The notes below the pieces were generated by a model. It was given only the letters and a program-made list of their open reading frames with translations, was not told where the DNA came from and made no database searches. Both the position numbers and the translations under genes were made by a program. DNA of 9,984 nt. Origin: Ruminococcaceae bacterium UBA1447. GTDB lineage: Bacteria; Bacillota; Clostridia; Oscillospirales; Acutalibacteraceae. The DNA is taken from NCBI GenBank assembly GCA_002329225.1, contig DCTF01000034.1, positions 1 to 9,984 of the forward strand. Direction: 5' to 3'. This document shows positions 1-5,934 of this stretch, piece after piece. Numbering within the stretch: position 1 is the stretch's first letter; the number at the start of each line of letters is the position of its first letter.

Positions 1-830
1 CTGTTGCCGAAACCGAAAATGTTCCTGCCGGTCGGTATAACATTGGCCAGCAGAAGATCCCAAAGCTTGCGGTCGTTTTTTGTTCTGCTGTCGTTTTTGT
101 TAATAATCTCCATCCCCACACAGCTTTCGTAGTTTCTGAACAGGGTGGTAAACTTTTTAACAATGTAATCATAACGGATGTTGCTTGTATCATAAGCGTC
201 ATCGGTGTTGTCTTTTCTTGCTCCGGTGTACTCGCCGGGGTGGTTGATAAAGCTGAGCCCTCCGGCATCTTCAACACCTCTTAGAATATGGTCGTAGTAA
301 CTTGTGCCGCCTAAATAGCCGTCGCCCCAGTCTGCAAAAAGGGAGTTCACATGGGTGTTGTTAAAAGCCGCCGCATTGTGTTCAATGCCGTAGGGGGCTC
401 TGAGCATGCCCCGGCCGCCTCTGTCGGCACCGCTGCTGATTTGCTCAAAGCGCTCAGGCGTCAGGGGTATGGGGTTGCTCCCGAATGTTTTGATATTCAT
501 GGCGAAGGTAAGGCCCGGATTGATGTTGAGGTCCGTCCAGCTCCTGTCCACGGTGCCGTGGTCCGTCATTGCCAGAATATCGTAGCCAAGTTCATAGTGC
601 CTTTCCACCATATCGGCAAAATGTTCTTTTCCGTCACTGACCAAAGAGTGGGTGTGCAGGTTGGCTTTGTATTGTCCCCAGTTTTCCCAATCCACATCCT
701 CATAGGGGTTTACAATAGTGTAGTCTACACCTGTCGAGGGTGCGCCCGTTGCGGTGAAGGGAACCGCAGCGCCGAGCATTGTCATTGCGAGTAATACCGC
801 AATCATCTTTTTAAACAGAATCTTTTTCAT
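1..830 (-). CDS. Secreted PHP-domain metallohydrolase (partial; C-terminus off the left edge)
   Basis: The first 276 residues are visible, starting at ATG 830 behind the ribosome binding site AAAGGAGG five bases upstream. Residues 1 to about 29 form a signal peptide (Lys-rich start, then IAVLLAMTMLGAAVPFTATG), so the protein is exported. The rest carries the PHP (polymerase and histidinol phosphatase) signature: LHTH with H59 and H61, S-D66-G, the TDHG block with H91, a G-I-E150 block, THVN with H160, and INHPGEY with H197. VGMEI at 238-242 fits the later strand of this fold. The final SDxH-type metal motif would lie just beyond the edge, because the visible end (GRNIFGFGN) is what usually precedes it. 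PHP proteins bind two or three metal ions and hydrolyse phosphoesters or related bonds; the substrate here is unknown. It lies 175 nt downstream of the metal-binding lipoprotein gene on the same strand and may have its own promoter. The family call is firm, the reaction is not. Confidence 0.88.
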   Translation of the reverse strand, partial: MKKILFKKMIAVLLAMTMLGAAVPFTATGAPSTGVDYTIVNPYEDVDWENWGQYKANLHTHSLVSDGKEHFADMVERHYELGYDILAMTDHGTVDRSWTDLNINPGLTFAMNIKTFGSNPIPLTPERFEQISSGADRGGRGMLRAPYGIEHNAAAFNNTHVNSLFADWGDGYLGGTSYYDHILRGVEDAGGLSFINHPGEYTGARKDNTDDAYDTSNIRYDYIVKKFTTLFRNYESCVGMEIINKNDSRTKNDRKLWDLLLANVIPTGRNIFGFGN

Positions 831-835
831 ATTAT

Positions 836-843
836 CCTCCTTT
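836..843 (-). promoter_or_regulatory. Ribosome binding site of the PHP gene
   Basis: On the minus strand the sequence AAAGGAGG sits five bases before ATG 830. It is close to the perfect Shine-Dalgarno sequence and fixes the start codon of the exported PHP protein. Confidence 0.85.
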
Positions 844-881
844 GATAACACTTATGTTTCAGAAAATCTCTAACCGAATGC

Positions 882-911
882 ATTATAAAACATTTAAATG
901 CACAAATCCAA
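882..911 (-). promoter_or_regulatory. Candidate promoter for the PHP gene
   Basis: A perfect -10 hexamer TATAAT occupies 887-882 on the minus strand. With an 18-base spacer the -35 position (911-906) reads TTGGAT, which matches the consensus at only three of six bases. Transcription would start near 875 and give a leader of about 45 nt. Two copies of TTGTGCAT lie 36 nt apart on the minus strand (934-941 and 898-905), the second inside the promoter spacer. The -10 is convincing and the -35 is weak, so the PHP gene may be transcribed alone, from upstream, or both. Confidence 0.5.
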
Positions 912-964
912 CAGAACGGTTATTTTCGTGGACATGCACAAGGTTGGAAGTGTGTTTTTGTGCA

Positions 965-982
965 AGTTAGCCAATGCTAACT
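965..982. promoter_or_regulatory. 18-bp perfect inverted repeat downstream of the ZnuA-like gene
   Basis: AGTTAGC and GCTAACT flank a CAAT loop. The repeat lies 24 bases past the stop of the metal-binding lipoprotein gene and about 80 bp upstream of the candidate -10 of the PHP gene. In the minus-strand transcript it is followed by TGCACAAAAAC rather than a U-tract, so it is a poor intrinsic terminator. It could be an operator or a weak transcript-end hairpin. Confidence 0.45.
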
Positions 983-1005
983 GAGAGTAGCGGGCAGTGA
1001 AATTT

Positions 1006-1971
1006 TTAACTCAACGCCGCCTTCAGGTTTTCCGCATTCCTCTGCATTAATGAGAGATAGGTTTCTTTATTTTCCGTTTCTTCCGCACTGAGGTTTTCAC
1101 AGCCGTGGAATTGCAGAAGCCTGGCTCCCGTATCGGCGGAGATTTTTCGTGCGGTTTTCATGTCGGAAAGTTCCCGATAAAAAACGGCGGGTATGCCCTG
1201 TTTTAACACAGCCTCCCTCAATTTTGTAAGGGTTGCGGCATCCGGCTCGGTGCGGTGGGAAAATGTATTCAGGGCCGCCAAATAGCCCAAGGAGTATTCC
1301 ATAACAAAATACTGCAAAGTAAAACGGTCCGCCATGATAAAAACTTTTCTTTTTGCACTGCTCACGGCGTCACGGAATTTAGTGTCAAGGGTTTCCAGAT
1401 TTAATTTGTATGCTTCCGCATTTGCCGTATAAAATCCGGCGTTTTCCGGGTCTATGCGGCAAAGAGTATCTTTTATGTTCTCAACCATTTTTATTGCATT
1501 CTTCGGCAGTACCCAAACATAGGGGTCATGGTTGTGCTCATGTTTATGTTCGTGTTCATGCTCATGTTCATGCTCGTGCTCGTGCTCTTCATGGTGCTCA
1601 TCGTGAACAAGGTTTACGTCAATGGGAATGCCCTCGCAGACATTGAGGATAAGCCCCTTTTTCTTCTTCTTTATCTTTTCCGTTTTTTCGGCTACCCAGG
1701 GTTCCGCATATTCGTTTGTGTAGATAAAAAGGCTGCATTCGGCAATTTTGGCAAGGTCGGCGGAATCCGGCGAGTATTCACGAAAATCCTCACCGGGGGA
1801 CAAAAGGAGTTCGGCCTTTACTTTATCCCCCGCAACGGCTCTGACAAAATCATATTGGGGGAAGAGGGTGCAAACTACTGAGATGCGGGAGTCCTCATCA
1901 TTCTTTGCACAGCCGTACAGGTTTGAAATCAAGGCGGCAAGGATCAGTATTGCGGCGACAATCCTTTTCAA
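1006..1971 (-). CDS. ZnuA/TroA-like metal ABC transporter substrate-binding lipoprotein, His-rich, divergent metal site
   Basis: A 321-residue extracellular lipoprotein of the cluster A-I (TroA/ZnuA) binding-protein family. It has a Lys-Arg start, a hydrophobic stretch and the lipobox LYGC with C21 as the lipidated residue. Family blocks are recognisable: TLFPQYDFVRAVAGD (35-49), SPGEDFREYSPD (58-69), DPYVWVLPKNA (149-159), ADRFTLQYFVMEY (214-226) and a C-terminal TYLSLMQRNAENLKAAL. A metal-catching loop at 123-148 holds 13 His, mostly as His-Glu repeats. In typical members a His precedes YEPTP and another sits in DPHVW; here these are R64 and Y151, so the usual zinc site appears altered. The start is TTG 1971, supported by AAAAGGAG nine bases upstream. 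No permease (ZnuB) or ATPase (ZnuC) gene is adjacent in the window. It lies 74 nt after the third hydrolase gene and is probably co-transcribed with it. It could be a metal chaperone or sensor rather than a transporter subunit. The family is sure; uptake function and metal are not. Confidence 0.88.
   Translation of the reverse strand: MKRIVAAILILAALISNLYGCAKNDEDSRISVVCTLFPQYDFVRAVAGDKVKAELLLSPGEDFREYSPDSADLAKIAECSLFIYTNEYAEPWVAEKTEKIKKKKKGLILNVCEGIPIDVNLVHDEHHEEHEHEHEHEHEHEHKHEHNHDPYVWVLPKNAIKMVENIKDTLCRIDPENAGFYTANAEAYKLNLETLDTKFRDAVSSAKRKVFIMADRFTLQYFVMEYSLGYLAALNTFSHRTEPDAATLTKLREAVLKQGIPAVFYRELSDMKTARKISADTGARLLQFHGCENLSAEETENKETYLSLMQRNAENLKAALS
1528..1605 (-). repeat. Imperfect His-Glu codon repeat inside the ZnuA-like gene
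   Basis: Twenty-six codons (residues 123-148) alternate mainly His (CAT or CAC) with Glu (GAA or GAG), giving an imperfect 6-bp DNA repeat. The mixed synonymous codons argue for selection on the protein rather than a fresh slippage expansion. Read on the plus strand it gives a false hydrophobic Met/Leu/Val/Phe run that mimics a membrane protein. Confidence 0.85.
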
Positions 1972-1986
1972 TTTTAAGCGCTCCTT

Positions 1987-1998
1987 TTAATTTGCCGG
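1987..1998 (-). repeat. 12-bp leader element upstream of the ZnuA-like gene (copy 2)
   Basis: On the minus strand CCGGCAAATTAA lies directly before the ribosome binding site of the ZnuA-like gene. The identical 12 bases precede the ribosome binding site of the hydrolase gene starting at 5886 (see 5903-5914). The match suggests a duplicated translation-initiation leader or a shared binding site. Confidence 0.5.
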
Positions 1999-2017
1999 CA
2001 GAGAAGTCCCTGCCGGC
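1994..2017 (-). promoter_or_regulatory. Intercistronic hairpin between the third hydrolase and the ZnuA-like gene
   Basis: GCCGGCAG and CTGCCGGC form a perfect, GC-rich 8-bp stem around an 8-base loop. It falls in the 74-nt gap between the hydrolase stop (2046) and the TTG start (1971), ending five bases before the AAAAGGAG ribosome binding site. The bases that follow in the transcript are AAATTAAAAGG, with no U-tract, so an RNA-processing or stabilising hairpin, or a translational control element, is more likely than a terminator. On the opposite strand the flank TCGTTTTAG is more terminator-like, but no plus-strand gene ends here. Confidence 0.6.
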
Positions 2018-2045
2018 TCGTTTTAGTTGCTCTTGTGAAAATCTC

Positions 2046-3929
2046 TTACTGTTTGTAGAGTGTGTTGCTGAGGCGTTTCCAGAATGCTTTTTTAAACTTG
2101 TTTAATTTCTTCTCTTTCGGCGCTTCTTTCACGCCGATTTTTATCAGAATATCCAGCAAACGTTTTTCCGCATCGGTGTAATCGGAATGGACAACCACGG
2201 TGTTGTCAAGCATGCTCTCACATTGTTCAATGGCTCCCTGCAGTTCCGCCGCATCTTCCGCACTCAAACTGCTCCGGTCAACCTCTTTTGCTTTGGGTAA
2301 AAAGTCGATGCGAAGCCACTTTGTCTCTCTGCCCACGTTAAACTGCGGGAATTTTTCAGGCATGGCGTGAACATCGCTGAGGCGGTCATAGAGCAGCAGT
2401 TCGGTGGCGAGCTTCATAATAACATCATTGCGTCCCGTGCCCTCATGGTCCTGCTTGTAGAAGAAAAACGTGGTTTCCGCCAAAACACAGGTGGAAGCGT
2501 CAACAATTCCGTCGGGGGATATGTGGTTGTGCTTGCCGGGGTCGGAACAACGGGTATTCTGCTGAACGTAGTCGGAGGGCAGAGGAGTATCCAGGTAGCC
2601 GCATGTGACACCGGGGGCGGATGAAGTCAGGTGGATAAGTCCGTCACCGTTATGGGTGTCGTGGGAGGGGACAAGTGAGTATATGGGGAAGTTGTAATCC
2701 GCAATATCAAAAATCTTAACTCCCCGGTCAATAAAGGTCTGAATGTTGGCGGGGACATTCAGTTGCGCCTTACGGTAAACATCCGTCTGCCGCTTTATTT
2801 CCGCACGGGCGGGGTCTGTAAGATATTTCCCGGCAAGAGCGTCATAGTCCTCACCCGGTACCAGCCCCCAGAGCATGGTGCAGTTAAGCATCACAACTTC
2901 CTTCAACTGTTCAACTGTTTTATTCAACAGGTCAAGGATAACCTGCTTTGGGAAAATGTGCAGCAGCGCATTGATACGGTAGGCGTTGGCGTTATCGCCC
3001 ATGAGGGAGGGCATAAGCGTCTTATACAGAGCCTCGTCATGGAGCCTGAGCGTGCCTTTGTATATATCTCCCGCCATACGGGAACCGTCCAATGCGGGAA
3101 CGATGAAAACAATTTTGTCCAAATCATCGCTCACCTGAGGGTATAGTTTCATCAGGCTGACGGCAATGGTGCTGCCCAGACTTATGGGGACGATATTGAT
3201 TTTGTCGTGCCCCGTTTCCCTTTTGACCTGCTGAATAAACTCGTAAAGGGCCTTTGTATTGTCAAAGTTGTTGCCGTAAGAGTTATAGGCAAAATAGTAA
3301 AGATGATCTTCTCCTGCAACTTTCGAAAAGTCCTGTAAAGGGATAGTGTTGTAAATATCCCGGCGGTCATTTTCGCTGCAAGCCCCGACGCTTTGAGGGA
3401 AGCGCCTGACTTCCCCTTTATTCACCGGCTGCCCGTTAAAACCGATGGCGTTTTTGGCAATAGCTTTGCCTATGGCTTTTGCCGCCAGGTCCGTAAATCC
3501 TTTATCCCGCCGGGTGATTAACATTCTTATCAAAGGCCATACAAGGGGCTTAATAAGATTATCGGTTTCAAAAACAGCGGGGAAGGTATTTATATCCCTT
3601 CCGTTTTTGCCTTTTGCCCGGTTGCCGTTTTCGTCGAGCAAAAACACATCGGACTGACCTATGCCCGGTATGATTATTGTGGGCGCATGGCCGCAGTTTC
3701 CGCCGCAAGCGGTCAGGGGTTCATTTTCAGCGGCATTGCGGGGGGAATCCCCATGGTTCAGAATTTCCGCAGCTCCCTCGGAAGTGGAAACGGCGGAGCT
3801 TTTATCGGCGTCTTCGGTGTTCGGCTTTGCCGGGGGAATAATCCCCTGCCCGCCCCCGACCGCACCGGCGGAAATGATTTTTAAGGCATTAAGTAAAACT
3901 GAACCCGTGCGGAACCTCCGTTTTTTCAT
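2046..3929 (-). CDS. Exported lipase/esterase-like alpha/beta hydrolase with C-terminal FIVAR-like module (paralogue C)
   Basis: A 627-residue protein, third of three tandem paralogues. The N-terminus (KKRRFRTG, then VLLNALKIISAGAVGGG) is a weak but plausible signal peptide, followed by a low-complexity linker to about residue 74. The hydrolase domain opens with C75-GGN-C79, then the first strand and PGIGQSD, and continues to about 535. The probable catalytic triad is S250 in VPISLG (a nucleophile elbow with Pro where GxSxG lipases have Gly), D429 in NGDG, and H495 in QDHEGTG. A loop at 461-469 reads CSDPGKHNH and looks able to bind metal; paralogue A shares it and B lacks it. Residues about 551-600 (AAELQGAIEQCESMLDNT) resemble a FIVAR helical module, followed by a Lys-rich tail. 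The start is ATG 3929, with AAAGGA eleven bases upstream. It begins 31 nt after the stop of paralogue B. Substrate unknown: lipid, ester or polymer. Confidence 0.82.
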   Translation of the reverse strand: MKKRRFRTGSVLLNALKIISAGAVGGGQGIIPPAKPNTEDADKSSAVSTSEGAAEILNHGDSPRNAAENEPLTACGGNCGHAPTIIIPGIGQSDVFLLDENGNRAKGKNGRDINTFPAVFETDNLIKPLVWPLIRMLITRRDKGFTDLAAKAIGKAIAKNAIGFNGQPVNKGEVRRFPQSVGACSENDRRDIYNTIPLQDFSKVAGEDHLYYFAYNSYGNNFDNTKALYEFIQQVKRETGHDKINIVPISLGSTIAVSLMKLYPQVSDDLDKIVFIVPALDGSRMAGDIYKGTLRLHDEALYKTLMPSLMGDNANAYRINALLHIFPKQVILDLLNKTVEQLKEVVMLNCTMLWGLVPGEDYDALAGKYLTDPARAEIKRQTDVYRKAQLNVPANIQTFIDRGVKIFDIADYNFPIYSLVPSHDTHNGDGLIHLTSSAPGVTCGYLDTPLPSDYVQQNTRCSDPGKHNHISPDGIVDASTCVLAETTFFFYKQDHEGTGRNDVIMKLATELLLYDRLSDVHAMPEKFPQFNVGRETKWLRIDFLPKAKEVDRSSLSAEDAAELQGAIEQCESMLDNTVVVHSDYTDAEKRLLDILIKIGVKEAPKEKKLNKFKKAFWKRLSNTLYKQ

Positions 3930-3960
3930 TAAGAATTCCGTCCTTTATTATTGTTCTCGT

Positions 3961-5886
3961 CTATCTCAGTCCCCAGTCCGAAAAACCCCTCGGCCCCCAG
4001 ACTGCATATATGACATCGCTCAAAAATTTGCAAATTTTGGCGGCGATTTCTTCTCCGGTTTTGTCTTTCGGAGGATTGCGCATTCCGATTTTTACTTCAA
4101 TGGCAAACAGTCTTTCCCTTGCGGCTTCATATTCTCCGGGCACAACCACCGTATTGTCCATCACGGCTTGGGCGTGGTCTATTGCCGCCTGCAGTTCTGC
4201 GGCGTCCTCCGGGTCTAATGCGCTTTGGTCTATCATGCGTGCTCTTTCAATATCCCTGATAAAACTTTTCCCGTCCCTCGCCTCGTTGAATTGAGGGAAC
4301 CGGTCAGGCTTGTCAAACACGGAGTCGAAGTTGTTATCCAGCATAAGTTCGGTAGCGAGTTTTATGATTACATCGTTTCCGCCGGTTCTCTCATGGTCCT
4401 GATTGCGGAAATACCAGGTGGTGAAAGGCAGCAGCCCTGCGGAGGCGTCCACAATCCCGTCGGGGGATATAAAGTCGTATTCCGGGTATCTTTGCTGAAC
4501 ATAGGCGTCCGGCAGCGGGGTATCCACATAGCCTGAAACGGCTCCCATGGATGTGGAATCCAGATGAATGATGCCGTCTGCATTATATTCTTGCCAGGAA
4601 CCGGCAATGGAATAAAGTGCGTAGTTGTAGTCTACAATGTTGAATACCTCTATGCCTCTGTCAATCAGCTTAAGAATATTATCCTTGTAATTGGTCTGGG
4701 CCTGATGGAAGAGGTCGGTTTGCCGTTTAATCTCCGCCTTTTCGGGGCCGGACAGCCATATCGCCGCCGCTTCATCATAATATTCCCCCGGTACCAAGCC
4801 CCACATCATGGTGCAGTTAACCAAAACATTTTCCAAAAGGGAGCCGATAGCCTTGTCCAATACCGCCCGGAGCACGTCTTTCGGCAGCAGACGCAAGGCA
4901 ATGTTTACCAGATAGCCCGTGTAGCCGTCCATAACGGAGGGGAGCAAATCCCTGTATAACATATGGTCCTGCAAACTCAGGTTGCCGGTATAAATATCAC
5001 CGACAATGGCGCTGCCGTTTACAGCGGGCACAATGTAAACTACCCGATTTAAATCGTCATATACTTCCGGATAAAATTCGAACAGGGAGTCGGCTATGGT
5101 TCCGCCTAAACTTATCGGTACCAGATTGACTTTGTCATGGCCCGTTTCCTGCTTAACGTGTTGAATAAAGTCATAAAGCTCTTCCGTTATTGCCAGGTTG
5201 TTGCCGAAAGAGTCATAGGCAAAATAGTACATATGGTCTTCCCCGGCTATTGCGGTGTAGGAGTTCAGGGGCATACTTTTATAAATAAAATCTTTTTCTT
5301 CCTGTGTGCACCGGGCTAAACTCTGGGGATAACGAACCAGTTGCGAGTTGCCTATTTTCATCCCGTCAGGCCCGTTGGATATGGAGGCAAATACATCCTT
5401 TACCGTCTCCGCCGCTCTGTCGGAAAGGCCGCAGTCTTTCTGTGTAATCAGGCTGAAAATAAGCGGCCAGGCAAGGGCCTCAATAACGGCATCAACATCT
5501 ACCATCGGCGGCCAGGCGGTAATAGGCTTGCCGTCTTTGTTGTATTTAATGTTGCCGTCTTTGTCGAGTTCGTAGAGTTCCGATTGCCCTATGCCGTGCA
5601 CCACAATCGAGGGGGCATATTCGCAATCCCCCCCGCATTGAGTCAAAACTCCGTTCTTTGCCGAACACGGGGCTGCCGTTTTCGCTCCCGTCCCCTCCTC
5701 CGCCGCATTTTGTACGGCTGAAGGGTCTATGACCGTGTTTTCGCAAGCAACTTCAGCGGAAGAAGCTTTTTCCGCTGCGGTGACGGCAGGGGCGGTAGCG
5801 ATTTCCGCAGGGAAAACCGCCGTAACCGAAAACAAAAGGGCGAAGCTGAGCAGAACCGCTGTCAGTCTGGCGCAAAGTTTCTTCAT
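3961..5886 (-). CDS. Secreted lipase/esterase-like alpha/beta hydrolase with C-terminal FIVAR-like module (paralogue B)
   Basis: A 641-residue protein with a clear signal peptide (MKKLCARLTAVLLSFALLFS, likely cleaved around residue 28-38) and an Ala/Glu-rich linker to about 80. The hydrolase domain follows: C84-GGD-C88, then VVHGIGQSELYELD, then GEDHMYYFAYDSFGNN, then the nucleophile elbow VPISLGG with S259, then D437 in NADGIIH and H498 in NQDHERTGGND. This is an ordered Ser-Asp-His triad as in lipases, with Pro in place of the first Gly of GxSxG. The Cys/His loop found in paralogues A and C is shortened here to RYPEYDF. Residues about 551-600 form the FIVAR-like helical module (AAELQAAIDHAQAVMDNT), often a surface or glycan-associated spacer in Gram-positive proteins. 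It is clearly closer to paralogue C than to A over its whole length. The start is ATG 5886 behind GGAGG at nine bases. It lies 48 nt after the stop of paralogue A. Confidence 0.85.
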   Translation of the reverse strand: MKKLCARLTAVLLSFALLFSVTAVFPAEIATAPAVTAAEKASSAEVACENTVIDPSAVQNAAEEGTGAKTAAPCSAKNGVLTQCGGDCEYAPSIVVHGIGQSELYELDKDGNIKYNKDGKPITAWPPMVDVDAVIEALAWPLIFSLITQKDCGLSDRAAETVKDVFASISNGPDGMKIGNSQLVRYPQSLARCTQEEKDFIYKSMPLNSYTAIAGEDHMYYFAYDSFGNNLAITEELYDFIQHVKQETGHDKVNLVPISLGGTIADSLFEFYPEVYDDLNRVVYIVPAVNGSAIVGDIYTGNLSLQDHMLYRDLLPSVMDGYTGYLVNIALRLLPKDVLRAVLDKAIGSLLENVLVNCTMMWGLVPGEYYDEAAAIWLSGPEKAEIKRQTDLFHQAQTNYKDNILKLIDRGIEVFNIVDYNYALYSIAGSWQEYNADGIIHLDSTSMGAVSGYVDTPLPDAYVQQRYPEYDFISPDGIVDASAGLLPFTTWYFRNQDHERTGGNDVIIKLATELMLDNNFDSVFDKPDRFPQFNEARDGKSFIRDIERARMIDQSALDPEDAAELQAAIDHAQAVMDNTVVVPGEYEAARERLFAIEVKIGMRNPPKDKTGEEIAAKICKFLSDVIYAVWGPRGFSDWGLR

Positions 5887-5902
5887 TTTTTACAACCTCC
5901 AG

Positions 5903-5914
5903 TTAATTTGCCGG
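5903..5914 (-). repeat. 12-bp leader element upstream of paralogue B (copy 1)
   Basis: The minus-strand sequence CCGGCAAATTAA sits just before the GGAGG of paralogue B. It is identical to the 12 bases before the ribosome binding site of the ZnuA-like gene (1987-1998). Its core GGCAAATT also appears twice on the plus strand in the large divergent spacer. Confidence 0.5.
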
Positions 5915-5934
5915 TGTCAAATACTCCGAGCCTG

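Noticed and set aside
351..794. Plus-strand 147-residue frame
   Set aside because: It lies wholly antisense to the PHP gene, whose signal peptide, metal motifs and ribosome binding site are clear.
1528..1881. Plus-strand 117-residue frame with a strongly hydrophobic Met/Leu/Val/Phe start
   Set aside because: It is the antisense reading of the His-Glu repeat in the ZnuA-like gene; the hydrophobic run is an artefact of the reversed CAT/GAA codons.
3661..4218. Plus-strand 185-residue frame across the junction of paralogues B and C
   Set aside because: Antisense to two well-supported hydrolase genes, with low-complexity composition and no recognisable domain.
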